A stretch of 17,461 nucleotides of DNA from CAZKMM01 sp964553915 (GTDB lineage: Bacteria > RBG-13-61-14 > DRUE01). Below, in pieces: positions 1-7,736 of this stretch; position 1 is the first letter of the stretch; every line of letters begins with the position of its first letter. Where the stretch lies: the NCBI GenBank assembly GCA_964553915.1, contig CAZKMM010000048.1, positions 1-17,461 on the forward strand. Direction: 5' to 3'. The notes below the pieces were generated by a model. It did not search any database and was not told the DNA's origin. It saw only the letters and a list, made by a program, of their open reading frames with translations. Made by a program: the position numbers and the translations under genes.

Positions 1-1378
1 AAGCTTGCTTGTATTTAGCTTTTCTGGTGCGGTTATTCTTTCTTTTTGGGTTTTACTTCCTTTTTTGAATTATCTTGCTCGGTGCTGGAGTTTGCACTAT
101 CCGGGTTTTGGTTTCTTTCATCTGGATATTCGCACCTTTCCTTCTTTTCTCATTTCCGGCTGGTATCCTGCTTCCCGGGGAGCAGGAAGGATGATGGTAG
201 AACTTTTGGGCAGGGGGAGCTGGTCAGTATTTCAAGCCGGTTATTTAAGAACCATAGTTCCGGGGGTTTTGCCTGGAGCAGGAATTGTGGCATTTTTTCT
301 TGCCGGGCTGGGATTTGCCCGGCTAAAAATCCTTCCTGCCCGGTTCAGTTTTTTTGCTTTTTTAGGAATAATCTTTCTGGGCTTAACTTACGGGATGGCA
401 CCTTTTCGCTGGCTCGCTTTTGTTCCCCCATTTGACCAGTTTTCTAATTACAAATTTTATTTTTCCGAGATAAATTTTTGTCTTGCGGTTCTGCTCGGAG
501 CAGGGCTAAACCTGATAGCCAGAAAAAGCAGGTTCTGGACTGGAATTTTATTCGCTCTTTTGCTTTTGAGCCTTTATCTTTATACCTTCCAGCTCTCTCC
601 TTATATTGACCTGAAAAATTCTCATCTTGAAGAAAAAACCTGGATTAAGCAAATTTCTGAAAAATACCAAAAAGAAGGTCCTTTTAAAATTAGTGGAATA
701 GATGAGCCTTATCCTTTGCTCCCTCCCAATCTTGCCAGCCTCTTTGGGCTGGAGGATTTAAGAAGCTCAGATGCTCTTTTCCCGGAAAATTATTTTTTTC
801 TGTTGGACCGGTTGAACCGGCTCAGCCAAAAAGAGCGGTTAAATTATTTTTATCCGGAATACTATTTAAGACCGCTGAATTCCGCTCTTTTTAATCCAGA
901 GATAGACCTTTATGGAATAAGATATATTTTAGTCCGGGATATTTCCCATTTGAGAGGGGCTGAGAAGAAATATCGGATATCCAAGATAGAAAATGGCTGG
1001 CTTCTGGAGAACCCGGATTATTTTCCCCGGATATTTTTCTGCAAAGATAAAAATTTAAATTATCAGGATTGTTTAAGGGGTCTTGAGATCAGGATTGAAA
1101 AATACCTTCCTGATTCAATTCGGTTAAAAGCCGAGCTTCCTTTTTCTGGCTGTCTGGTTGTGAGCAATTTATATGAACCAGGCTGGAGAGTGAGGGTTAA
1201 TGGCAAGGAGGCTCGGATTGAAGAGAGTGAGGGATTCTGGTCTCTTTATTTATCAGCAGGCACCCATCAAATAATTTTTAAGTATCAGCCCCGGGATTTT
1301 GAAATTGGTTTGGTTGTTAGTCTGGCTGGCTTTATAATTTTTTTGGGCGTGATTTTATTGAGGAGGCGAGGTGTCTAA
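1..1378 (+). CDS. YfhO-family multi-pass membrane protein, 5'-truncated by window edge
   Basis: This is the C-terminal part of a large membrane protein. The frame is open to the left edge (a TTG occurs at 5), so the true start is outside the window. The visible ~457 residues have hydrophobic segments over about 1-190, then a soluble region of about 200-430, then a last membrane helix near 433-452 and a basic tail (RRRGV). The soluble part ends in a small beta-type domain with the marker EPGWRVRVNGKE (about 391-402). It aligns by eye with the second half of the next gene: LDIRTFPSFL/LDIAYIISLL, FGLEDLRSSD/LGIDDLRIYE, PGWR..VNGKE/PGWR..VDGKE. Family knowledge: Bacillus subtilis YfhO takes part in glycosylating lipoteichoic acid together with CsbB, and YfhO proteins resemble GT-C type enzymes. 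The substrate here is unknown. The stop overlaps the next start by 8 bases, implying co-translation. The family call is fairly secure; the function is not. Confidence 0.8.
   Translation, partial: SLLVFSFSGAVILSFWVLLPFLNYLARCWSLHYPGFGFFHLDIRTFPSFLISGWYPASRGAGRMMVELLGRGSWSVFQAGYLRTIVPGVLPGAGIVAFFLAGLGFARLKILPARFSFFAFLGIIFLGLTYGMAPFRWLAFVPPFDQFSNYKFYFSEINFCLAVLLGAGLNLIARKSRFWTGILFALLLLSLYLYTFQLSPYIDLKNSHLEEKTWIKQISEKYQKEGPFKISGIDEPYPLLPPNLASLFGLEDLRSSDALFPENYFFLLDRLNRLSQKERLNYFYPEYYLRPLNSALFNPEIDLYGIRYILVRDISHLRGAEKKYRISKIENGWLLENPDYFPRIFFCKDKNLNYQDCLRGLEIRIEKYLPDSIRLKAELPFSGCLVVSNLYEPGWRVRVNGKEARIEESEGFWSLYLSAGTHQIIFKYQPRDFEIGLVVSLAGFIIFLGVILLRRRGV
1361..1366 (+). promoter_or_regulatory. Shine-Dalgarno AGGAGG for the second YfhO-like gene
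   Basis: AGGAGG lies 4 bases before the GTG at 1371. It is made from two arginine codons at the end of the upstream gene. It supports the non-ATG start at 1371 and coupled translation of the two genes. Confidence 0.7.
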
Positions 1379-4097
1379 ATCAATTCAACATCTTTTGGTA
1401 GGAATTATTCTTTTTCTGGTAATCAGCGGAGTTTATGCGGATAAGATTTATGGGGAGGGGTATATCTTTACCGAGGTAATTCAGGATATAACCAATATCT
1501 ATGGCTTTTATCCCTGGGATAGTTTTTCTGCACAGGAGCTGGCTTGGGGATATTTTCCCCTCTGGAATTCTCATAATGGACTGGGAGTGCCTCATCTTGC
1601 CAATATGCAGAGTGCGGTTTTTTATCCGTTAAGCTGGATTAAATTTTTGCTCGGATTCTGGCGAACCATTGATTGGCTTTTAATTCTTCGGCTCTGGCTG
1701 GCTGGTTTTTTTCTTTATTTATTTGTCTGCTCTTCTCTTGGTTTGCCAGTTTTAGCCGGGCTGGTAAGTGGCTTATGCTTTTCTTTGTGCGGATACTTTC
1801 TGAAATATGTTTATATGTCTCATCTGAATGTAGAATGCCTGCTTCCTCTTCAGCTTTATTTGTTCTTTAAATTAAACCAGAAAAGAACTTTACCACGCTG
1901 GTCGCTCTCTGTTTTGGGAATTTATCTTCTGATCACTGGTGGATTTCCTGAAGCCAGCCTCTATGCACTTGGCTTTAGTTCTCTTTATTTTCTGGTTTTT
2001 TCTCCTTTAAAACTGAAATCCCGGTTTTTATTATTGTTTACTATACTATTTGCGGGAGTTTTATTATCCAGTGTGCAGTGGCTGGTTTTTTATGAGTATT
2101 TGCCCAGAGCCTGGACCTATCACCATCCCGGTGTGGGAACCAACCATCTGGATATTGCTTATATTATTTCTTTACTTCTTCCCTGGTTTTTCGGAAAGAA
2201 TCTTGAAAGTCCGCTGGTGCCTTTTCTTGTTTCTGGAATTGGCACAGCTGGTTTGATTCTGGTTTTTTATGCTTTGTCCGGGTTGAGGCGGAATTTTTCT
2301 CAATCAGGATTCTGGGCACTTTCTTCTTTATTTTTACTTGGAGTGGTTTATGGGGTTCCGCCTTTCTCCTGGCTTGGATATATTTATCCTTTTAGCATTA
2401 CCTATAATTACAAATACTCACTCCCGGCTCTGGCGCTCTGCCTATCGGTTTTGAGCGGGGTAGGATTTAAGAGCTTTTTAGAGGAAAAGAGAATATTGTC
2501 TTTGCTTTTCATTCTGGGCGGGGTCTGGCTCTGGGCAGGGATAAATCTAGCTATTGCTCTTTTAAATGGCTTTAAGCCTTTTTACGCTTTCGGGGCGAAT
2601 CTGGAGATGTTCAGATTAACAGGGATTATAATCATTTTTTTCATTGCTCTTTTTTTTAAAGACAGATTTTCCCGGGAGAAAATAGGGGCTGTTTTAATTT
2701 TGTCTGCTCTTATTGTTAATTTTTATTTAGACCGGAGCTGGGGCAGGGGAAGGGATGAGAGTAATTACCTGTTCTCTCAGCTTAATGAAGCTCGCTATTT
2801 AACCGGCAAGTTCCGTGAGCTGGCAAGGTTTAGTGGAGAAGGAAAAATCTTTTTCCCCAATCTTCTTCTTTCTCTGGGAATAGATGATTTGAGAATTTAT
2901 GAGCCAATTTATCCCAGAGGCTATGTTTATTTGCTTTCAGCAATTGAGGGGCTGGAGAGCGATGAAGAGATAAATCAGCATTATAAAAAGCATATACTTT
3001 TTCAGGTGAGCAGAGAGCGAATTAGCTCCGGGCTTTTTCCTTTGCTAAATGTGGGAATATTTGCGGTGGAGAGAGAGCTGAATTCTCAACCTGTTGCAGA
3101 AACGATTCTTGAGCGAGGACAATTTCTTGGAAGATTTTCTTCCTGGAGCAGGATAGAGGTGGTTAATATTTCTGGTGAGAGCAAAAAATCATTGTTGCTT
3201 CATTCTCCGGTTCTGGTCAAAGCTCTGCTTAAGCCCGGTTTTAAAAATCCTGAGTTGAAGTTTGAAATTGGAATTGCCCCGAGCCCTCAGGGAGAATTTG
3301 CTTTTGATGGAGGGGAATTTCTGGTTTTTTCCAGAGCTCAGGGCACTTATCAATTGTTATTTTACCGATATTTGAATCCGGCAGAGAGAGAAGAAAGAAG
3401 CTGGAAAGAAGTAAAAATCCCTCTTAAGCAAATTTCTTTTCCCTCAGATTTTTATTTTGCTGGCTTGCCCGGAGTAAAGGGAGATTTCACCAATGATTAT
3501 TTTGCCTGGGCAGGGCTCAGGTTTTATTATCCAGAGCTAGAGATACCATTTGCTCAAGATTTAACCAAAGGAAAAGGTGAGATTAGCCTTAATCAGCTTG
3601 AAAATAATTTTCCAAGATATTTTTTAATAGAAAGCACGGGGTTTTTGCCCGTAAGGAATTTGAAAGAAGCATTAAAATTCTTTTTAAAGTTTAATCGTTT
3701 TAAGCCGGATTATTTTCGCACCCAGGCAATTGTCTTTAAAAAAATGGAGCTGACCGGGAGCAAGAGCGGGCAAACTTTTTCCCAACCAAGCTATGTAAGA
3801 ATTTTAAAGCGAAGTTCTCAGGAGGTGGAGCTGGAATATCTTGCTCCCAATGATTGCTTTTTGCTGGCGAGCGAGCAGTATTATCCGGGCTGGCGTGCCT
3901 TTGTTGATGGGAAAGAAACCAGAATTTATCGGGCAGATTTATCCCTGCGGTTGATTTTTACCCCTGCGGGTAAGCATAAAGTTCATTTTATTTACCAGCC
4001 GGTTTCATTTGCTTTAGGACTTTTCATTACCATCGCCGGAGTATTATTTTTTATAATAATGAATCTTGCTGGCTTGTTTCGGTTTAAAAAATGGTAA
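1371..4097 (+). CDS. YfhO-family membrane protein, full length (908 aa)
   Basis: Large multi-pass membrane protein with a GTG start supported by AGGAGG four bases upstream. The first helix is at about 8-22. It is followed by an extracytoplasmic loop with family-type signatures: PWDSF (about 48-52), FPLWNSHNGLGVPHLANMQS (62-81) and VFYPL. About ten further hydrophobic segments run to near residue 455. A long soluble region (about 460-870) ends in the beta-type module with PGWRAFVDGKE, and a final helix and basic tail (FRFKKW) close the protein. The acidic residues in the early loop match the place where GT-C enzymes keep catalytic acids, but this is only an analogy. B. subtilis YfhO acts with CsbB in lipoteichoic acid glycosylation, so a role in moving sugars from a lipid carrier to a surface acceptor is plausible. 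It is a tandem paralogue of the preceding gene and overlaps engB by 7 bases. Confidence 0.85.
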   Translation: MSKSIQHLLVGIILFLVISGVYADKIYGEGYIFTEVIQDITNIYGFYPWDSFSAQELAWGYFPLWNSHNGLGVPHLANMQSAVFYPLSWIKFLLGFWRTIDWLLILRLWLAGFFLYLFVCSSLGLPVLAGLVSGLCFSLCGYFLKYVYMSHLNVECLLPLQLYLFFKLNQKRTLPRWSLSVLGIYLLITGGFPEASLYALGFSSLYFLVFSPLKLKSRFLLLFTILFAGVLLSSVQWLVFYEYLPRAWTYHHPGVGTNHLDIAYIISLLLPWFFGKNLESPLVPFLVSGIGTAGLILVFYALSGLRRNFSQSGFWALSSLFLLGVVYGVPPFSWLGYIYPFSITYNYKYSLPALALCLSVLSGVGFKSFLEEKRILSLLFILGGVWLWAGINLAIALLNGFKPFYAFGANLEMFRLTGIIIIFFIALFFKDRFSREKIGAVLILSALIVNFYLDRSWGRGRDESNYLFSQLNEARYLTGKFRELARFSGEGKIFFPNLLLSLGIDDLRIYEPIYPRGYVYLLSAIEGLESDEEINQHYKKHILFQVSRERISSGLFPLLNVGIFAVERELNSQPVAETILERGQFLGRFSSWSRIEVVNISGESKKSLLLHSPVLVKALLKPGFKNPELKFEIGIAPSPQGEFAFDGGEFLVFSRAQGTYQLLFYRYLNPAEREERSWKEVKIPLKQISFPSDFYFAGLPGVKGDFTNDYFAWAGLRFYYPELEIPFAQDLTKGKGEISLNQLENNFPRYFLIESTGFLPVRNLKEALKFFLKFNRFKPDYFRTQAIVFKKMELTGSKSGQTFSQPSYVRILKRSSQEVELEYLAPNDCFLLASEQYYPGWRAFVDGKETRIYRADLSLRLIFTPAGKHKVHFIYQPVSFALGLFITIAGVLFFIIMNLAGLFRFKKW

Positions 4098-4681
4098 AAA
4101 TTACTGAAGCAAAATTCATAACCAGTGCGGTTCGGCGTGAACAGTATCCGGCTCCGGAACTTCCTGAGGTAGCTTTTAGTGGAAGAAGTAATGTGGGCAA
4201 AAGCTCAATGATAAACTGCCTGCTGAATCGCCATCGTTTGGCACGCACCAGCTCCACTCCCGGGCATACCCGTCTGATAAATTTTTATCTGGTAAACCGA
4301 CGATGGTATTTTGTAGACTTACCAGGATATGGTTATGCCAAAGTTCCAGCAGAGATGAGAAGAAGCTGGAAAAAAATAGTGGAAGATTACCTGCAAACCA
4401 GAAAAAATTTAAAACTGGTGGTAATTATTATTGACCTCCGCCGGGGGCTGGAAGATGATGAGCTTAATTTCCTCTTCTGGCTCAGAGAAAACGGAATTCC
4501 TGCTCTGGTAGTTGCTACCAAAGCAGATAAAGTGAAAAAATCCCAGCGTCAGGTTGCGAGAAAGAAAATTCAAGACCAGCTTCAAGAATTTCCCGGGGTG
4601 CCGGTGGTGGAATTTTCCGCTCGAACCAAAGAAGGCAGGGATGAGGTCTGGAGGTATCTTATCAAAGCTTTAGAGGAGTGA
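4091..4681 (+). CDS. engB: Ribosome biogenesis GTP-binding protein EngB/YsxC
   Basis: Small TrmE-Era-EngA-EngB-type GTPase needed in many bacteria for assembly of the large ribosomal subunit. The 196-residue length is normal for the family. The G motifs are intact and in order: G1 GRSNVGKS (31-38), the STPGHT segment (55-60) as switch I/G2, G3 DLPGYGYA (76-83), G4 TKAD (143-146) and G5 FSA (175-177). There is no signal or membrane segment, so it is cytosolic. The ATG at 4091 lies inside the last codons of the YfhO-like gene (7-base overlap), so it is translated from the same transcript. Its placement with envelope genes looks like operon packing rather than shared function. The assignment is secure. 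Confidence 0.96.
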   Translation: MVKITEAKFITSAVRREQYPAPELPEVAFSGRSNVGKSSMINCLLNRHRLARTSSTPGHTRLINFYLVNRRWYFVDLPGYGYAKVPAEMRRSWKKIVEDYLQTRKNLKLVVIIIDLRRGLEDDELNFLFWLRENGIPALVVATKADKVKKSQRQVARKKIQDQLQEFPGVPVVEFSARTKEGRDEVWRYLIKALEE

Positions 4682-4693
4682 GGATAGTTAATT

Positions 4694-4698
4694 AAGGA
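4694..4698 (+). promoter_or_regulatory. Shine-Dalgarno AAGGA deciding a TTG start
   Basis: AAGGA sits 5 bases before the TTG at 4704 and 23 bases before the first in-frame ATG at 4722. Only U/A-rich sequence lies directly before that ATG. This favours the TTG as the start of the L,D-transpeptidase gene. Confidence 0.5.
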
Positions 4699-4703
4699 AA
4701 TTT

Positions 4704-5621
4704 TTGATAAAATTTTTTCTAATGAAAGTAAAAAGAAGAGTATTAGTGGGTTTTCTGGTATTTTCTTTTTTACTTTCTTTCAGTTTTAAGAAAAGACCTT
4801 CCCCCTGGGATGAGCTTTACAATCAGGCAGAGGAAAAATTTCATCAGCAAGACTACCACACCGCTTTAATTTTATTTCAAAGGATTATTGAAGAGTATCC
4901 TTACAGCGAGAAGGTATCTCAGGCACAATTTCGGATTGCAGAATGTTATTACGCAATGGGGAGAGAAAGAGAAGCCCGAGAGCAATTTCTTTTATATATT
5001 CAAAATAATCAAAACCGTGCTCCGGAGCTGGCAAAAGCTTATGAGTATTTACAATTAATGGATAAGGAAAATTTTTTAAAGAAACTCCAGGTTCGGGACC
5101 AGAAAATTCAAGCTCTGGAGAAAAAATCTGCCCGATTAAAAGAGGCTCTTAACTGGCTCCATAATACGGTAGCCAGCGAGGAGATATATTTAGAAATCAA
5201 TCTAGAAAAAGACCAGCTTTATATCAAGATGGGCACGCAAATCCTTTATGCTTTCCCCATTGTTAGTGGCAAAGGCGAGGTAATTTTGAAAGCTAGCGGA
5301 GAGGAGCGGGATTTTTCTACCCCGAAAGGGATTTTTGAAGTAATTGGCAAAGAGGAAAATCCGGTCTGGTATCGTCCGGATTGGAGCTGGCTGGAACGTG
5401 GAGAAGAGCTTCCGAAAAATTTAAGCAGAGAGGAGCGAGCGGTAGAAGGGGTTTTGGGAAAATATCGGATACATTTTGGTGGAGGATATTCTATTCATGG
5501 CACCAGGTCCGGAAGGATAAAGCCGGGCAAATATTCTCATGGCTGTATTCGGATGAATGCTGAGGACCTAGAAAAGGTCTGGGAAATGACGAAAATCGGC
5601 ACGAAGATTTTTATATACTAA
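4704..5621 (+). CDS. Exported TPR/coiled-coil L,D-transpeptidase (YkuD domain)
   Basis: Predicted periplasmic L,D-transpeptidase of the ErfK/YbiS/YkuD family. These enzymes cross-link peptidoglycan peptides 3-3 or attach proteins to peptidoglycan through a catalytic cysteine. A basic N-terminus is followed by a hydrophobic segment (about 12-28) acting as signal or anchor. Residues about 35-112 form helix-turn-helix repeats like those of BamD or CpoB/YbgF (FHQQDYHTALILFQRIIEEY is TPR-like). A short charged coiled coil follows at about 115-152. The YkuD domain spans about 160-305 with the full signature: His265-Gly in SIHGTRSG, then SHGCIRM with His279, Cys281 and Arg283. The start is TTG 4704, chosen for its AAGGA; ATG 4722 would shorten the protein by six residues. 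It lies 22 bases after engB and ends 4 bases from the convergent pseudopilin gene. The catalytic assignment is strong; the partner of the TPR part is unknown. Confidence 0.9.
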   Translation: MIKFFLMKVKRRVLVGFLVFSFLLSFSFKKRPSPWDELYNQAEEKFHQQDYHTALILFQRIIEEYPYSEKVSQAQFRIAECYYAMGREREAREQFLLYIQNNQNRAPELAKAYEYLQLMDKENFLKKLQVRDQKIQALEKKSARLKEALNWLHNTVASEEIYLEINLEKDQLYIKMGTQILYAFPIVSGKGEVILKASGEERDFSTPKGIFEVIGKEENPVWYRPDWSWLERGEELPKNLSREERAVEGVLGKYRIHFGGGYSIHGTRSGRIKPGKYSHGCIRMNAEDLEKVWEMTKIGTKIFIY

Positions 5622-5625
5622 GAGT

Positions 5626-6291
5626 CTATTGCACCTGAGGAGGTATTATTGAGATATTTCCAGCAACTTTAGAGATAGAAACTCCTCCAACAACATATCT
5701 ATTTGTTGTTTTATCCACAGGAATCCGGGTTCTAATTAAAATTTCTCCTCCATTAAAAGGCAGAACATTTGGGCTCGTATACATATTATACCAGGTGCTA
5801 TTACCGAGAGCATTAAAATATATTGCTGCGGTTTGACCGGTATTGTTCATAAGAGTTCCAAAAATTTGATGGAAAGTATTTGCGGAATGGAGTTTTTTTA
5901 TTCTACCAATTATTATATCCTCATTTGCAACCGTGCATCCTTTTGTGGGGTCAATAAATTCACATTGGTGGAAGATTCTGCCATCAAGATTAGTATATTG
6001 ATTATCTCCATTTGCATCTTTAAAAATGAAATAACAGTCTTGGTCTTTGCAGATATCATCTCCGCCATATTGACCACGATAAACAAACATAACCCCAATA
6101 TTGACTTTTTCGGCTACCGCGGTCATTTTGGCATTTAAAAGCGTTTGATGGATATTCCAGGCATCTCCCCGAATTCGCATTTTAGGAAGCGCCCTAAAAA
6201 TAATCCCAATTCCCAGAGCAGTGGCAATAGCGAGCACGGCAAAAGTAACCGCGATTTCAATTAAGGTGAATCCAAGCTTCTTGCGATTCAT
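5626..6291 (-). CDS. GspH/FimT-like prepilin/pseudopilin
   Basis: Type IV prepilin-like protein of 221 residues. It has a 7-residue basic leader (MNRKKLG), then a PilD cleavage and methylation site: Gly7 before Phe8 in GFTLIE, with Glu12 at mature position +5. A hydrophobic helix runs to about 32. The globular domain has four cysteines (81, 86, 110, 119), whose spacing suggests two small disulfide loops. An Asp-rich segment KDANGDNQYTNLDG (91-104) resembles the FxDxNxD motif common in GspH/FimT proteins. Minor pseudopilins of this class sit at the tip of type II secretion pseudopili or type IV pili. The ATG at 6291 has a good AGGAG 7 bases upstream. It is the last gene of the minus-strand run, 25 bases after the response regulator. 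The prepilin call is secure; major versus minor and T2SS versus T4P cannot be decided. Confidence 0.9.
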   Translation of the reverse strand: MNRKKLGFTLIEIAVTFAVLAIATALGIGIIFRALPKMRIRGDAWNIHQTLLNAKMTAVAEKVNIGVMFVYRGQYGGDDICKDQDCYFIFKDANGDNQYTNLDGRIFHQCEFIDPTKGCTVANEDIIIGRIKKLHSANTFHQIFGTLMNNTGQTAAIYFNALGNSTWYNMYTSPNVLPFNGGEILIRTRIPVDKTTNRYVVGGVSISKVAGNISIIPPQVQ

Positions 6292-6298
6292 TTTCTTT

Positions 6299-6303
6299 CT
6301 CCT
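6299..6303 (-). promoter_or_regulatory. Shine-Dalgarno AGGAG of the pseudopilin gene
   Basis: On the minus strand AAGGAG is followed, 7 bases on, by the pseudopilin ATG at 6291. It lies in the 25-base gap after the response-regulator stop and is one of the better ribosome sites in this block, consistent with independent initiation. Confidence 0.65.
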
Positions 6304-6316
6304 TGGCTATGATGAT

Positions 6317-7735
6317 TTAAGTTTCTTTTCCCTTCTGATTTAATTTTACTCTAGAAGGGAGTAATTTGTCCAGACCATATTCTTTTAATTTGTAAATCAA
6401 AGCCCGATGACTGATCTCAAGTAATTTCGCGGCTTGAGTCCTATTCCCTCTGGTTTTTTCCAAAGCCCGTCGAATTAATTCCATTTCTATTTGTCTGGTG
6501 ACTTTTTTTATACTTAATTCGTCTTGAGGAAGGAAGAGTCCTGGATGGGTGTCTGCTTTTTCTCTGAGATAAGGAGGCAGGTCTTCCACCTTGATTAGCT
6601 CCCCTTCGCTCAGGGCACAGGCACGCTCAAGAGCATTTTCCAGCTCCCGAACATTCCCGGGCCATTCATAATTGAGCAAGATTTCCATTACTTCTTTGCT
6701 TGCCCCCTTGATGTTTTTATTAAATTTAAAAGAAAGTTTCTCAATAAAATGGGTCACGAGCAGGGGAATATCTTCTTTTCTCTCCTTCAAGGGGGGAAGA
6801 TGGATGCTTACCACATTCAAGCGATAAAAGAGGTCAGCACGGAATTTTCCTGCTTTTACCTCTTTTTCCAGGTCTTTCACGGTTGCAGCAATTACCCGAA
6901 CATTGATAGGAATTGACCGGGTATCTCCCACCCGGCGGATTTCTTCCTCCTGAAGTACTCGTAAGAGTTTTACCTGGAGCATCGGAGAAAGCTCTCCGAT
7001 TTCGTCCAGAAAAATAGTTCCGGCATCTGCTTCTTCAAAAAGCCCTTTTTTGGTATAACTAGCATCGGTAAATGCTCCCCGAATATGTCCGAAAAGCTCA
7101 CTTTCCAAAAGAGTTTCAGGAATTGCTCCACAATTTACCGCGATAAAAGGACCATCTTTTCTGGAGCTGGAGTAGTGAATCGCCTTTGCTATCAACTCCT
7201 TGCCAGTCCCACTTTCCCCGGTAATTAAAACCGTGGTTTTATAATCTGCAATTTTCAAAACTGTTTCCAAGATTTCCTGCATTTTCGGATTTCTGGTAAT
7301 GATATTTTGAAAACCAGATTCCCGAATCATTTGCCGGCGGAGAATCCGATTTTCTCTAATTAACTTTTCTCTCTCTTCTGCTTTCCGAAGTACCAAAATA
7401 ATTTCATCCTGATGAAAGGGCTTGGAAATATAATCATAAGCTCCCATTTTCATTGTTTCTATGGCGGTATCTTCACTGCCATAAGCACTCATCATAATTA
7501 CTGTGCTCGGGATTTGCCTTCGTCTCATCTCTTGAAGCAGAGCAGGACCATCCATTTTGGGCATTCGGATATCACAGAGGACAAAATCATAGGTATTAGT
7601 TTCAAATTTTTTCAGAGCGTTTTCTCCATTTTCCGCCTCATCTACCTCATAATTGGCTTCAGTAAGAATCATTCGGAGCCAGTGCCGGAGGTTTTCCTCA
7701 TCATCTACAATTAAAACTCTTGGCCTACCCGACAC
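6317..7735 (-). CDS. NtrC-family sigma-54-dependent response regulator
   Basis: Three-domain transcription activator of 472 residues, typical for the NtrC/ZraR/PilR class. The receiver domain (about 5-120) has Asp11/Asp12, phospho-acceptor Asp55, Ser83 and Lys105. The central AAA+ domain (about 142-368) has Walker A GESGTGKE (173-180), the sigma-54-contacting loop GAFTDA (220-225), Walker B IFLDEIGE (241-248), FRADLFYRL (298-306) with the arginine finger, and WPGNVREL (358-365). A Fis-type HTH lies at about 412-453 (GNRTQAAKLLEIS). The start is GTG with AGGAGG five bases upstream. It follows its kinase after a single base, so the two are translationally coupled. The loop reads GAFTDA rather than the commoner GAFTGA. 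PilR is the obvious comparison because of the adjacent prepilin peptidase and pseudopilin, but the target promoter is not visible here. Confidence 0.95.
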   Translation of the reverse strand: MSGRPRVLIVDDEENLRHWLRMILTEANYEVDEAENGENALKKFETNTYDFVLCDIRMPKMDGPALLQEMRRRQIPSTVIMMSAYGSEDTAIETMKMGAYDYISKPFHQDEIILVLRKAEEREKLIRENRILRRQMIRESGFQNIITRNPKMQEILETVLKIADYKTTVLITGESGTGKELIAKAIHYSSSRKDGPFIAVNCGAIPETLLESELFGHIRGAFTDASYTKKGLFEEADAGTIFLDEIGELSPMLQVKLLRVLQEEEIRRVGDTRSIPINVRVIAATVKDLEKEVKAGKFRADLFYRLNVVSIHLPPLKERKEDIPLLVTHFIEKLSFKFNKNIKGASKEVMEILLNYEWPGNVRELENALERACALSEGELIKVEDLPPYLREKADTHPGLFLPQDELSIKKVTRQIEMELIRRALEKTRGNRTQAAKLLEISHRALIYKLKEYGLDKLLPSRVKLNQKGKET

Positions 7736-7736
7736 T

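Noticed and set aside
1..6. HindIII site AAGCTT exactly at the window start, possibly a cloning junction
   Set aside because: The reading frame of the first gene runs through it without a break, and one 6-base site at an edge is not evidence of an artefact.
808..820. Perfect inverted repeat CCGGTT-G-AACCGG
   Set aside because: It lies within the YfhO-like coding sequence, encodes Asp-Arg-Leu-Asn-Arg-Leu, has a one-base loop and is isolated.
5833..6138. Plus-strand open frame of 101 codons opposite the pseudopilin gene
   Set aside because: It is a shadow of the minus-strand gene, which has a clear GFTLIE leader and ribosome site. The opposite frame shows no recognisable motif.
6292..6420. 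Possible sigma-54 promoter before the pseudopilin gene
   Set aside because: I searched the minus strand for a TGGCAC-N5-TTGC pattern here and saw none. TGGCAC occurrences elsewhere, such as near 395 and 2239, lack the -12 half and are in coding sequence.
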